NCBI RefSeq assembly: GCF_004193775.1
Contig: NC_041004.1
Coordinates: 31,148,411-31,212,410, forward strand
Source: Glycine soja
Lineage: Eukaryota > Streptophyta > Magnoliopsida > Fabales > Fabaceae
DNA: 64,000 nt
Reading direction: 5' to 3'
This document shows, one piece after another, positions 21,801 to 30,378 of this stretch. Numbering within the stretch: the first letter of the stretch is position 1; each line of letters starts with the position of its first letter. The notes under the pieces were generated by a model, which saw only the letters and a program-made list of their open reading frames with translations, was not told the origin of the DNA and searched no databases. Made by a program: the position numbers and the translations under genes.

Positions 21801-24189
21801 ACAACATTGCAATCTACAAGAAATCACTACCTCCATGAAGTTAGGTAGAATCTATTTATTTAGCATTTATCCATATAAACCGTATGTTCATTTTAAAATA
21901 TGTTCAATTTTACTTTGTTCATCATAGTATGCTTAAATCAATGATTTAATGAGAGCACATGTTCAATGATTTCAGGGAGATTTGCTCAATAAATATGGTG
22001 AACTTTACATAAAAAAATATCCCGAGCTTAAGATAAAAATTGTGGATGGCAGTAGCTTAGTTGTAGCTATTGTTCTTAACAGTATTCCTAAAGAAGCAAG
22101 CCAAGTTCTTCTTTGTGGAAAACCTAATAAGGTTTCATATGCCATTGTGAGTGCTTTATGTGAAAGGGGAACCAAGGTATGTTTAATTTCTTTTTTTTCG
22201 GAAATTATTACAACAAAAGGTACCTTATAATTAAGCATTATTTTCTTCACTAAAAAATTTTGATTTCTTTAGTTATTTCTTATATTATAAGAAAAATGTT
22301 TAACACACACCTAATATGTTATCATATACCTAGAGAGAGAAAAAGAAACAAGAGAAAAATATGAGTATGATATAAGGTTTATAATATGATAAAAAGAAAG
22401 AGATAAAAAATGGAAAGTATTGGTAAGATGTTTAAAATAAATGATAATTTATATATAATTAATCATATTACAAATAGTTAGAGTTAGCTATGCCAATGAG
22501 TTGTTCATTTGTTATTATTCCAAAATTATTTGTTAATGCTCCATATAACAAAATTTTTATTCGTTTATTAAATTATATATTTTCAATAGACTTTTTTTCA
22601 GCCAAAAAGTGTATATATTTACATATAAGATGAGTACTGGAAGTACCAAATACAAATGCTTGTATCCTACTTTGCACATGCCCTTCCTAGTACTGCATCA
22701 CACGGTTATTGTCTATTTATGATGGCAATACCATAAATAGTTTATAACCGAAATCTCACACACCCACAGTATAATTACAGAGGTATTATGTGCCTCAAAC
22801 CAAATTTTCAATAGACTTGTTTGAAGTTTTGGAATGTGTGGAGTTTATTTAGATCAACCAAAAGTTTTTTTTTTTTAGTAGAATAGTTGGGTACACTGCA
22901 TTTTTGTTGATTAAAATGGTGAGAGAAATTGTTATTTTTTTATTACCATAATATTTATGTGAAATATTTATCCGTTTTTAATAATAATTTGTCTTTGTTA
23001 AAGAATCTGATTGGTTAGTTTCATTGGAGTTTTCCTTAATTATATTTTTTTATCGTCAAAGTTTAAACTCATAATCTTATTTAAAAATCTGACCATACTA
23101 GAACCAATGATACATTGGAGTGACACCTTTACTTATTTGGGGTGAGATTTCTATTTTAATTTCTTTACACTTAATACTCAGGGCCTCATTACTTATTTGG
23201 AGTGAGATTTCTATTTTAATTTCTTTACACTTAATACTCAGGGCCTCAAAGTATAAAAAGCTACTTAGCCCATTTCAGCTATTTTTACGTCTTCTTGATA
23301 AATGACATCATTTTTCAGGTTACAACTATGTATAAGGATGAATATGACAAACTTCAATTAAGGATCCCCAATGAATCCAAAGACAACTTAGTTTTCCCAG
23401 GATCCTATCCTGCAAAGGTAAATCCCTCTAACTTTTTTTTTTTCATCTTGTAAGTATCAACTATCTGTTGACTTTGTTTAGAACTTGATTCACTATCTTT
23501 ATTAAAATCTTTTCTTTCAATAATCTTTTTTTCAAATAAAAGATTCAAATCTAAAATCTTATTTAAGTGATCCAAACCCAGTTTTATTTAGACTAACACA
23601 ATATTAGTTAATCATTTAATAATACACCTCTTTCTTTCTATTGGATAATTTCAATTCAAATAATTTGGAGCAAAATAAAATTTGAAATCATGGATTCATT
23701 TGAATTTGCAGATATGGCTATTAGGAGATCAATGTAATGAGGTTGATCAAAGAAAGGCACCAAAAGGATCATTGTTCATACCTATTTCCCAATTCCCTCC
23801 AAAGAAACTTCGCAAAGACTGCTTCTACCACTGCACACCAGCCATGATAGCTCCCCCTTGTTTAGTGAATGTGGACTCTTGTGAGGTAAGCTTTTATATA
23901 TATAAATATATATATTCCATATGTATAATTATTCACTATGCTTTTATGCATTTTGGTGTCAAAATTAATTTCATACGTATCGAATTTCATTATGCAACAG
24001 AACTGGCTGCCAAGAAGAGTGATGAGTGCATGGCGTGTCGCAGGAATATTGCATGCCTTAGAAGGTTGGAACGTCAATGAGTGCGGAAATGTCATGTTTA
24101 GCGTTGAGAAAATAAGGCAAGCAAGTCTTCAACATGGGTTTAGGCCATTAAAGATTAATAATCTCATTTCTGCTTCAGTTCTAAATTAA
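6717..24189 (+). CDS. CER1: CER1-like aldehyde decarbonylase (gene A), 10 exons, 627 aa
   Basis: Exons: 6717-6776, 7201-7424, 7876-8108, 9429-9648, 16622-16997, 17086-17193, 21976-22176, 23319-23417, 23712-23885, 24001-24189. All join in frame to a 628-codon CDS ending TAA, the length typical of the CER1 family. The start MASKPGIL is the family N-terminus. His boxes are HRALH (146-150), HSHHH (159-163) and HSLHH (248-252), the di-iron ligand pattern of the fatty-acid hydroxylase fold. The C-terminal third is the WAX2 domain (e.g. GDQCNE..., FPPKK.RKDCFYH). By family, it is an ER membrane enzyme that works with CER3 to turn very-long-chain acyl chains into alkanes of the cuticular wax. Introns are GT-AG except intron 6, whose donor is GC (CAG|gcaagt). 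Introns 4 (7.0 kb) and 6 (4.8 kb) are swollen by transposons. It appears intact; expression is unknown. Substrate chain length cannot be read from sequence. Confidence 0.95.
7474..7520. repeat. (CA)n - poly(C)24 - (CA)n in intron 2 of gene A
   Basis: A run of about 24 C residues (7487-7510) is flanked by CA dinucleotide repeats. Such tracts can form i-motif/G-quadruplex structures and are prone to length errors, so the exact C count is uncertain. Confidence 0.85.
9789..9842. repeat. (TA)n microsatellite
   Basis: About 27 TA units directly visible in intron 4 of gene A. Confidence 0.95.
11654..11664. repeat. Target site duplication of the LINE (left copy)
   Basis: TATATACTTAT here is repeated exactly at 14842-14852, bracketing the LINE. 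An 11-bp duplication fits target-primed reverse transcription. Confidence 0.9.
11696..13675 (-). CDS. LINE reverse transcriptase part (660 codons)
   Basis: The frame covers the non-LTR reverse transcriptase. Recognisable blocks in order are YRGIKLMSH, ENQFGFMPGRST, the motif A region FIDLEKAYDRVPRE, the motif B region GLHQGSTLS, and the catalytic motif C PFADD. After these come the thumb-like FKYLGSVI and a C-terminal block containing WFGHVERRP, usual in RTE proteins. The ATG at 13675 is probably not the native start: the frame continues upstream, through 16 more codons and a single stop, into the endonuclease. The stop separates the two activities, so a single polypeptide cannot be made here without readthrough. 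Confidence 0.93.
   Translation of the reverse strand: MWNKMSQEIIKVAKETLGESRGFGPRGKESWWWNESVQSKVRVKKECFKEWSRCRNSETWDKYKIARNETKKAVSEARAQAFDGLYQALGTRDGERSIYRLAKGRERKTRDLDQVKCVKDEEGKVLVHEKDIKERWKAYFHNLFNDGYGYDSSSLDTREEDRNYKYYRRIQKQEVKEALKRMSNGKAVGPDNIPIEVWKTLGDRGLEWLTKLFNEIMRSKRMPEEWRRSTLVPIYKNKGDIQNYANYRGIKLMSHTMKLWERVIERRLRKETQVTENQFGFMPGRSTMEAIYLLRRVMEQYRMDQQDLHLIFIDLEKAYDRVPREILWKALEKKGVRVAYIRAIQDMYDRVSTSVRTQGGESDDFPITIGLHQGSTLSSYLFTLILDVLTEQIQEIAPRCMPFADDIVLLGESREELNERLETWRRALETHGFRLSRSKSEYMECKFNKRRRVSNSEVKIGDHIIPQVTRFKYLGSVIQDDGEIEGDVNHRIQAGWMKWRKASGVLCDAKVPIKLKGKFYRTAVRPAILYGTECWAVKSQHENKVGVAEMRMLRWMCGKTRQDKIRNEVIRERVGVAPIVEKMVENRLRWFGHVERRPVDSVVRRVDQMERRQTIRGRGRPKKTIREVIKKDLELNDLDRSMILDRTLWRKLIHVADPT
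13724..14746 (-). CDS. LINE endonuclease part (340 aa)
   Basis: Exonuclease-endonuclease-phosphatase fold of an RTE LINE, which nicks the target DNA to prime reverse transcription. Motifs seen are FGTWNIGTLTGK, LQETKW (metal-binding Glu), SGYAPQ, GGDLNGHVG (Asp/Asn pair) and SQIDFFL, with TQHR near the end (terminal His). It ends at a TAA (13724-13726). The downstream RT frame is the same frame, 16 codons further on. The first ATG at 14746 gives a start close to the usual position; a longer 5' frame was not seen. Confidence 0.93.
   Translation of the reverse strand: MSNLYDMDQLRNNVNARSLPGSNALYGSSTVSKEQGPLHRRPDVVKSKQGFPHFRERVWVKKLVHDRRIRFGTWNIGTLTGKSMEIVDVMVRRKINFMCLQETKWTGEKAKELDNSGFKLWYTGKIRLRNGVGIIVDKEWKKDVVDVRRVGDRIIALKLVVGQDTFNVISGYAPQVGLAEHFKVKFWEDLEGVLQDIPQGEKVFLGGDLNGHVGSVARGFEGVHGGFGLGEMNGEGKSILEFSKALDLSIANTWFKKRAEHLITYKSGGTCSQIDFFLIRKSDRKYCLNCKVIPGESLTTQHRVLVMDVRIRDRVKRRSPVIAPRIKWWHLKGEKQGIFQ
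14842..14852. repeat. Target site duplication of the LINE (right copy)
   Basis: Exact TATATACTTAT, matching 11654-11664. Confidence 0.9.
14853..16621 (+). other. Intron 4 of gene A, part downstream of the LINE
   Basis: AT-rich with A/T runs; no gene, inverted repeat or target duplication recognised. Confidence 0.6.
17194..18450 (+). other. Intron 6 of gene A, left part with CACTA-like subterminal sequence
   Basis: Between about 17930 and 18450, phrases such as tttgtcactaatag, gtgatgaa and gacggaatt recur in both directions. This is typical of the subterminal zones of plant En/Spm (CACTA) elements and fits the transposase relic further right. No clean CACTA terminus or 3-bp duplication could be fixed. 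Confidence 0.35.
18451..18459. repeat. 9-bp target duplication of the MITE (left)
   Basis: AATTATTAA, repeated exactly at 18734-18742. Confidence 0.85.
18460..18733. mobile_element. Mutator-type MITE, 274 bp
   Basis: The ends are inverted repeats. The left starts GGTTTAATAGCAAAAATAAT; the right, read on -, starts GGCTTAATTGCAAAAATAAT. They stay paired for about 50 bp through ttattccaactcactaa. Further inverted pairing (acgttgactatcatgtgtcataa against ttatgacatgtgacagtcaa) makes most of the element a hairpin. An exact 9-bp duplication (AATTATTAA) flanks it, the size made by Mutator-superfamily transposases. It has no coding capacity. Confidence 0.88.
18734..18742. repeat. 9-bp target duplication of the MITE (right)
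   Basis: AATTATTAA, identical to 18451-18459. Confidence 0.85.
19072..20968 (-). pseudogene. En/Spm (CACTA)-type plant transposase relic (Transposase_24-like)
   Basis: On -, exon-like blocks are visible. 20968-20704 is a Gln/Pro/Ser-rich N-terminal part with 8-residue repeats. 20512-20395 contains DITRIIKGKFEGCWESYGEE and a LANLWYEEFK phrase. About 20135-20040 contains ELFQRAHTVKGDRSKWV. A C-terminal coiled-coil-like piece is at 19311-19072. The order and the phrases match the plant transposase family usually found next to the En/Spm TNP2 gene. Stops and unclear splice joins suggest it is dead, and no TNP2 (catalytic) gene is present. It lies inside gene A intron 6, antisense to it. Family call from memory of motifs, not a search. 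Confidence 0.55.
20783..20912. repeat. 24-bp coding minisatellite, about five copies
   Basis: A unit like gattgcccaagaaaaggttg plus 4 bases repeats about five times. On - it encodes 8-residue units such as QPSLGQSA in the N-terminal part of the transposase relic. Confidence 0.7.
20939..21089 (+). mobile_element. Candidate short LTR (151 bp) followed by a tRNA-Met-like primer site
   Basis: The stretch starts TGTTGAGAGTC and ends TTTTTACA. It is followed at once by TGGTATCCAAGCC (21090-21102), close to the TGGTATCAGAGC primer site. That looks like a short copia-type or TRIM LTR plus the beginning of an internal region. No partner LTR was found downstream, so it is a relic or a truncated copy. 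Confidence 0.4.
21103..21975 (+). other. Rest of intron 6 of gene A
   Basis: It starts with a 45-bp tandem repeat (unit starts at 21159, 21204 and 21249). This may belong to the leader of the LTR relic just upstream. The rest, to the exon 7 acceptor at 21975, shows no gene. Confidence 0.5.
21159..21270. repeat. 45-bp tandem repeat, about 2.5 copies
   Basis: tgtttgctcgttg...cttttttt...agtttctagt units start at 21159, 21204 and 21249. The third copy is partial. Confidence 0.8.
22177..23318 (+). other. Intron 7 of gene A
   Basis: AT-rich, no gene. It holds the 60-bp tandem duplication listed separately, which ends 70 bp before exon 8. Confidence 0.7.
23129..23248. repeat. 60-bp tandem duplication in intron 7 of gene A
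   Basis: Two adjacent 60-bp copies (23129-23188, 23189-23248) differ at one position by eye (gggg/ggag). Near identity implies a recent duplication. Confidence 0.92.
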
Positions 24190-25319
24190 TTACCATGATA
24201 TAAATCTAAATCAATGTGTGTCTATAAATGTATCAACAAATTAATCAAGTAGCTAGCTAGCTTGTGATGTTTCCAATTACAATATCAAATTTGATCAAAC
24301 TAGCTATATGAATTCTCGCAGCATATATGTTGTTTACTAGAAAGTGTGTTTAAATAATGCATAAGTGATCCTTTTGAAAAATGCATATTTCTTAGTTCCT
24401 AATGGGAATGGGGGAGGGGGGATTTTCTAATATATTTTCCCTTGTTTTTTTTTTAAAAAGCTTTGTAAGGATATATTGAAAAACTTATAAATTTATATTT
24501 GTTAAAATTGGTTGGTCTTAATAAACTAGTATAAGGATGTGTTTGGGTTGACTTTTTTTAGGTTATTGTTAAGGATTTTTTGTGTAGTAAAGTAAAACCA
24601 AGTTTCAAAGTAGTGTTTAAAAATTGCGTCCAAGTCATCTCCCAAAGAACTATTGGTTATCTAGACAATTTCACTCAAAAGACTAAGGTTTTGTAAAGTA
24701 TTTTTTTCAATGATTTGTGTTGAATAATGAAATACCAATGCAAGAATAAAAGCAATTTAAAAGAAAGAAGTAGTAGAATGATTACAATATTGTTGTAAGA
24801 AATGGATGGTTTAAACAATTAAGATTAGATTTGGTTTCTCCCTTTTTCAAAGTAACAACATCAATTAATCTAGTTATTTAGATAATTTATCTTCAATTCA
24901 CAGTTATATTATAATCCTAATGTCTTAGGCGAAAGAGTCTAAGTCCTTTAAATTAATTCTCAATATCTTGGCAAATCAATCTAAATGATCAATATTAATG
25001 TTTAAGAATTTAAAGAAGCCTAATTGGTATTGACATGTGTTAATCAATCTCAGTTAGTCCTCAGTTCTGGAATCAAACGAATGTATGTCTACTAAACTAT
25101 CGATTCCTCATATCAAGCAATAAGTGATCAATCTAGAACAAATATTAAGGAAAGGAGACGAATAATAAAACTGAATAACTATTCAATAAATGTTATATAG
25201 GCACATACTTTAATGTAGGGACCAATGCCAATAATTTATATTTTTTTCCTGGATGGTTAGTGTTGGAAATGTCGAGAAAGAATCAACATAAGATTCAATG
25301 CTCAGACATGAATTTTTCC
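24190..25319. other. Intergenic DNA downstream of gene A
   Basis: AT-rich, with short homopolymers. I could not assign it to a gene or a bounded repeat. The right part may be decayed sequence of the Gypsy relic that becomes recognisable from about 25320. Confidence 0.5.
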
Positions 25320-25952
25320 TAGACACTCAACATTGTAAGCATTGTAGCGTTGTTGAATTGCAAGGACTTCCCAAATGCTTTTAAGGTGAGATATGAGCAC
25401 ATTGAATATGTAGTGATGCCCTTTAGTGTGACTAATGCAACACCAATTTCATGGACCGAATTTTTAGACCCATCCTATATAGCTTTGTGGATGTGTTCAT
25501 AAATGATATTTTGATATAGTACTATAGGACACCAAAAGAACATATGAGGCATTAGAAAGTACCATTACACGTTTTGAGGAATGAGTGTTTATATGCCAAA
25601 AGGATTTCTTAGGATTGATGGGTTATTGTAGGAAATTCATAGAAAGGTTTTCTAGACTAGCCTTACCTCTTAGTTAACTAAAAAATGGGAAATCCTTTGT
25701 GTAGGACCAAGAGTGTGAGAATAGCTTTTAGGAGCTTAAAGGGAGATTGGTCAACTCACCAAATTTGGCTATACCAAACCCCCTTAGTGAGATTTGTAGT
25801 TTATTGTGGTGCTTTAAAGAATTGCCTAGGTTGTGTCTTAATGCAAGAGGGCAAAGTGGTGGGTTATTTGTCTAGGAAACTTAGGATTCATGGAGCAATT
25901 ACTTTACTCATGACCTGGAGTTAACATGTATAGTATTTGCTCTTAAGATTTG
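25320..25952 (+). pseudogene. Gypsy pol relic, RT to RNase H (left piece)
   Basis: Broken translations contain a block ending EYVVMPF (near 25405), then GLMGYYRKFIE (near 25615-25650), LKGRLVNSP, and CLGCVLMQEGKVVGYLSRKL at the RNase H start. These are standard Gypsy reverse transcriptase/RNase H landmarks. Many stops and a missing YxDD region show deep decay. The same frame block continues past the Copia insertion at 28986 with FALKI(W)RHYLYG, so the Copia element landed in this relic. Confidence 0.8.
25948..25952. repeat. Target duplication of Copia element 1 (left)
   Basis: ATTTG, repeated at 28981-28985. Confidence 0.9.
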
Positions 25953-26648
25953 TGATGGGGGAAATAGGCCAACACAATAACAAACTCTATCAAAGAGTAA
26001 TAAGCAGCGGAAATAAATTCTCCCAAACTTGGAAGAACCTGTGAAGAGCACTAATAAAGTATAGAGCACAAAATAGAAGAAAACAGAGACATAATTTGTT
26101 TAACATGGACAACCCCTCAATGCAAGGGTAAAAACCACAGGTCGTCTAGATCAAAGAAATAACTCCACTATAATCAATGAAGATACAAGAGAACCTCCAA
26201 CAAGTGCACAAAAACTTACTACAAGCAGTCAAATCAAAACAAACCCCCAATTGGTACAATATAGACAAAAAGATAAAACCCCAAAATATAGAGCAGATAC
26301 TATGAAACACTTATCTCTCTCTATATATATCTTTTTCCTAATCTAATTGGACAATTAAAGTATCATGCGCGTAGAACCTTCTGTCCAACAATCAGCCAGA
26401 TCCAACGGTGAACAAATTCACAGTTGCAATATGAAAAACGCTCTCTAGTGGGTAAGCAAAAATCACAATGATTTTCCTTCTCCTTCTTTCTCTCTCAATG
26501 ATTTGTAACTGTTTTGCCCTCTCAAATGAGTCTCTCTCACTGTATCTCACTCTCTAATCTGATCTTTCTCCACTTAAATAAGTGAGACATACAGACCTTC
26601 TCATTTGGGCTTTTACTCCACATAGGAAGGGAGCCCAAAAACCCAACA
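25953..26648 (-). repeat. 3' LTR of Copia element 1
   Basis: Matches 28286-28980 throughout. On the + strand it starts TGATGGGG and ends CCCAACA. Confidence 0.92.
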
Positions 26649-26664
26649 AATCTCCCTCTCACAA

Positions 26665-27006
26665 CTATGTGGAGGTGACCACCAAATTGGCGATCTCAGA
26701 ACAAGCTTCAAACTTCCCTCTTAGTAATGCCTTAGTCATCATATCAGCGCCACTAAAGGATTTCACCTTCAAAGGGCCACAAACATCTGAATGCACCAAT
26801 TCAAGCAACTCAGATTTTCTGGAGGGATGATGCTTCTTGAAGGATACTTTGGTTTGCTTACCAATCATGCAACGAGAACATTTCTCCAAATTTGCATTCT
26901 TTAATCCTGGAAGCATATCCTTCTTGGCTAAACAATTTAGCCCCTTCTCACTAATATGACTAAGCCTTCGGTGCCACAAAGATGCCTCCATATCCATAGC
27001 ATTCAC
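26665..27006 (-). pseudogene. Copia 1 pre-integrase region fused to the pol C-terminus
   Basis: The first two thirds are the GAG-pre-integrase zinc-binding domain (LWHRRLSHISEKG, then CSRCMIGKQTKVSF) and the beginning of integrase (LVHSDVCGPL). The last 30 or so residues (ADMMTKALLRGKFEACSEI) are the end of a Copia polyprotein after RNase H. The join is an in-frame deletion of all of the catalytic pol core. One stop at 27034 separates it from the protease frame upstream. Confidence 0.88.
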
Positions 27007-27033
27007 ACTGTCTCTAGCAACAAAAGCTTTTTC

Positions 27034-27546
27034 CTAATACATCTTTGAAATTTTCTCCCCCTTGGCCACAACCAAGTAACCCTTGGTGAGTTTCCACTTT
27101 CCAGAACCAAAGTGGTTATCATAACCAACATCATCAAGTACCTGCACATAGATCAAATTAAAGCAGACATCTGGAGCATGTTTCACTCCTCTAAGTAGCA
27201 ACTGCATTCCCATGTTGGTTTGCAAACAAACATCACCAACACCAATCACCTTTGACACATCATCATTACCTATCTTCAAGACTCCAAAATCACCTGGAGT
27301 GTAAGATGTGAAGAACTCCTTCCTGGCTGTAACATGCAGTGTAGCACCACTATCAATTATCAACATATTCTCATCAAATACAAGATTAAGCGAATCAGGG
27401 TCATGGAGAATAACAAGATCATCACTGGTAGTAGTAGTCACACGGTCATCATCATGATCCTTTTCTTTTTGCTTACCCTTCTTGTCTTTACTCTCCTTCT
27501 TCCATAGAAAACAATTCCTCTGTCTGTTTTGTGACAATAATGACAC
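27034..27546 (-). pseudogene. Copia 1 protease region
   Basis: Contains LIIDSGATLHVT, the catalytic Asp-Ser-Gly of the Copia aspartic protease, followed by the usual VKHAPDVCFNLI block. An acidic/basic spacer precedes it, and no intact zinc knuckle was seen. It ends at a TAG and is out of frame with the gag frame at 27615-28127. Confidence 0.88.
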
Positions 27547-27614
27547 TCAACATTCTTATACCGAGACCTAGAGTTGCTTCTGCTCTCGTCTCTATCACCC
27601 TTCATCATCTTCTT

Positions 27615-28236
27615 CTAGCTTCTCCCCCTGTTTTCAGTAACAAACACCTCTGGCTGAGAAGAAATACCTTGCGCCTTCCTTCTCATCTCTTCATTAAGAG
27701 CACTAGTCTTTGCCATTCGCAAAGGAACAATACCATTGGGGGCAACACTAATCATGGAGACCCGGAGTGTCTCCCATGAATCAGGTAGAGTTATTAATAG
27801 GAACAATCCCAACACATCATTATCAAAGTTGATACCTGCAGCTGACAACTGATCACAACATCCTTGAAATTCACTCAAGTGCTCAGTAAATGAAGCCCTG
27901 TCCTTGTACTTCAATTCAACAAAGCTTTTCAATAGATACAATTTGTTGCTCCCTGATTTAGAAGCATACAAGGACTCAAGAGTTTGCCACAGAGTTCCTG
28001 CAAGTGTCTTATGAGAAATAAGATTATAAATGGGTTCATCTACAAAAGTGTCTAATAAAATCACATACACGTTCATGTTCGAAACCCCACTCTTCATCAG
28101 ACATAGAATTTGGGTTTTGTGTGCCAAAGACCAAAAGATGCATATCCTTCAAAAATAGCAAGTCTTTCATCTTGTCCTTCCAAAAGTGATAGTTTGCTCC
28201 ACTCAAGGATACCATCTTCATATGTGCCTCCATCAT
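27615..28236 (-). pseudogene. Copia 1 gag, frameshifted
   Basis: Two overlapping frames (28236-28036 and 28127-27615) together give a UBN2-type gag: SGANYHFWKDKMKDLL at the front, then LWQTLESLYASKS, FTEHLSEFQGCCDQL and LLITLPDSWETLR. The frame change between them shows at least one indel. Confidence 0.88.
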
Positions 28237-28270
28237 TCAAGCAAGTAGAAAAACAACCCCTTAACATGGA

Positions 28271-28282
28271 GCTCTGATACCA
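28271..28282 (-). other. Primer binding site of Copia element 1
   Basis: On -, TGGTATCAGAGC, three bases inside the 5' LTR edge. Confidence 0.9.
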
Positions 28283-28285
28283 CTC

Positions 28286-28980
28286 TGATGGGGGAAACAG
28301 ACCAACACAATAACAAACTCTATCAAAGAGTAATAAGCAGCGGGAATAAATTCCCCCAAACTTACAAGAACCTGTGAGGAGCACCAATAAAGTATAAAGC
28401 ATAAAATAGAAGAAAACAGAGACACAATTTGTTTAACGTGGAAAACCCCTCAATGCAAGGGTAAAAACCACGGGTCATCCAGACCAAAGAAATAACTCCA
28501 CTATAATCAATGAAGATACAATAGAACCTCCAACAAGTGTACAAAAACATGCTACAAACAGCCAAATCAAAACAAACCCTCAATTGGTAATAGAGACAAA
28601 AAGATAAAATCCCAAAATATAGAGCAGATAATGCAAAACACTTATCTCTCTATGAAAATATCTTTTTCCTGATCAAACCAGACAATTTGAAGTATCACGC
28701 GTGTAAAATCTGTTGTCCAAATATCAGCGTGATCTAACGGTGAACAAATCCGCAATTGCAATCTGAAAAATACTCTCTAGTGGGTATGCGAAAATCACAA
28801 TGATTTTCTCTCTCCTTCTTTCTCTCGCAATGATTTGTAACTGTTTTGCCCTCTCAAATGAGTTTCTCTCATTGTATCTCACTCTCTAATATGATCTTTC
28901 TCTACTTAAATAAGTGAGACATGCAGACCTTCTCATTTGAATTTTTACTCCACATAGGAAGGGAGCCCAAAAACCCAACA
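28286..28980 (-). repeat. 5' LTR of Copia element 1
   Basis: On - it starts TGTTGGGTTTTTGGGCTCCC and ends CCCCATCA. Confidence 0.92.
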
Positions 28981-28985
28981 ATTTG
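28981..28985. repeat. Target duplication of Copia element 1 (right)
   Basis: ATTTG, matching 25948-25952. Confidence 0.9.
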
Positions 28986-29309
28986 GAGACACTATTTGTA
29001 TGGTGAAAAGTTTGAAGCTTTTAGTGGCCTCAAAAACCATAGGTACTTATTTGACAAAGAAAAAAAAAATTAAGCATGAGGAAGAAAAAGTCAATAAAGT
29101 TCCTTAAGGATTAAGATTTTGATTAAAAGTGCCACCCAGGAAAAGCTAATTATGCAACGGTTGATGCTTTGAGTAGAAAGTCATTTCACGTGTCTTATAT
29201 GGTGTAAGAGGCTAGCCTATTAAAGGAGTTTAGTGATATGAATCTGGATGTGTCTCTCAAAGCCTTGAGCTTGAAACTAAACATGTTGCAAGTTAGTGGT
29301 GATCTTAGG
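28986..29309 (+). pseudogene. Gypsy pol relic, RNase H (right piece)
   Basis: Broken translation contains RHYLYGEKFEAFSGLKN and HRYLFDKEKK, the usual RNase H end of a Gypsy polyprotein. A decayed spacer follows. It joins the left piece ending at 25952. Confidence 0.75.
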
Positions 29310-29645
29310 AAATTAAATGACTAATTTTCACTATGTTTTAGTTTCCTATCATTTTAGTCCCTAAAATTAAGGTAAACTCAAATAAGTTCCCAAATTTTTG
29401 TAGGGTTTCATTTAAGTTCCTAAAATTTACCTTTTTTTTCTTCTCATTTTAGTCACCAAAATTGTGTTATTATCATCAATTTAGTCCCTATACTAGATAT
29501 CAAAATGAGAAAAATGGTTAATTAATTTTAGGGACTTAAATGAAATTCTAACAAAATCCATGGATTTATGCAAGTTTTTTTTTTTAGTTTCAGGGACTAA
29601 AATGACAATGAGATATAAATTTAGGGATAAAAATGGTCAATTACT
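29310..29645. mobile_element. Probable MITE, about 336 bp
   Basis: Long imperfect inverted repeats of about 110 bp share phrases such as cattttagtccct / agggactaaaatg and gggtttcatttaagttcct / agggacttaaatgaaattc. Candidate 9-bp flanks gatcttagg (29301-29309) and catcttatg (29646-29654) agree at 7 of 9. The Gypsy relic appears to continue on both sides. Confidence 0.6.
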
Positions 29646-29654
29646 CATCTTATG

Positions 29655-30378
29655 AAGCTAATTAAGAGGGATCAAATGTTAAACCAGCAATTGTAGTCTC
29701 TTGTCTGAACTAATAGTGTTATTGCGACCACCATGTTTCAATTTCCAAATCGGTCGCTAATTTATTTAACAACCTAATATCATTTTATAGCCACCCAAAT
29801 TTTTAGCTAGTTGATCTTTTTCTTAGTGCAAATTTTCATAAGTTTTTGTCATTTACTTACTTATAATTAAATTTAACCTTTCTATATTTATTTTAGAAAA
29901 ATGTTAACAACACAATTGTTAAATACTTTCTTTAGTTATTGAAAATCATAAAATTGTGTAGGGCCAACTCCTAACTAAATGAGCTCCCGCTCTTGATTTT
30001 GTATGTTCTAATAAATTTTAACCAATGGTAAAAATATATGATAGAATGTGTGAATTATATAGTTTTATAACTCCTTTTTATTTCAATTGAGTTCTGCATT
30101 TCATGTGAAGTAAAAAAAAATTGACATTGATGGCTTATATGTGTCTCACCATTTGTTAAGATAAATGTTTAATTGCATATCATAGTAGAAAGATAACAAA
30201 AACATGTAGAAGTTTGTTAGATATATAAAGATACATCATTTGCTTGTTTAAGTACAATAGTAGTACTTAACATAGTTGTTGTAGGAAATTCTAACCATAA
30301 CTCGGAAGGATAAATACCATCTAAAGAGCAACAATAAGGCAGTAAAACAAATTCATGATTTAATTTCCCCACTATTCT
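29655..30378. other. Intergenic DNA at the 3' side of gene B
   Basis: The first 60 bp may still be Gypsy relic. The rest is AT-rich without a gene. On -, AAATAAAA near 30083-30076 could serve as a polyadenylation signal for gene B. Confidence 0.45.

Larger units (their letters stand above)
25953..28980 (-). mobile_element. Copia element 1, internally deleted (3.0 kb)
   Basis: Complete at both ends: LTRs at 28286-28980 (5', on -) and 25953-26648 (3'), both with TG...CA ends, flanked by exact ATTTG duplications. On -, the primer site TGGTATCAGAGC is at 28282-28271 and a purine tract lies next to the 3' LTR (26662-26649). The coding part has gag, the DSGAT protease and the pre-integrase zinc region. 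It then jumps from the first residues of integrase (HSDVCGPLKVKSFSG) straight to the last residues after RNase H (ADMMTKAL), near 26745-26752. Integrase core, RT and RNase H are missing, so it cannot move itself. Confidence 0.93.
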
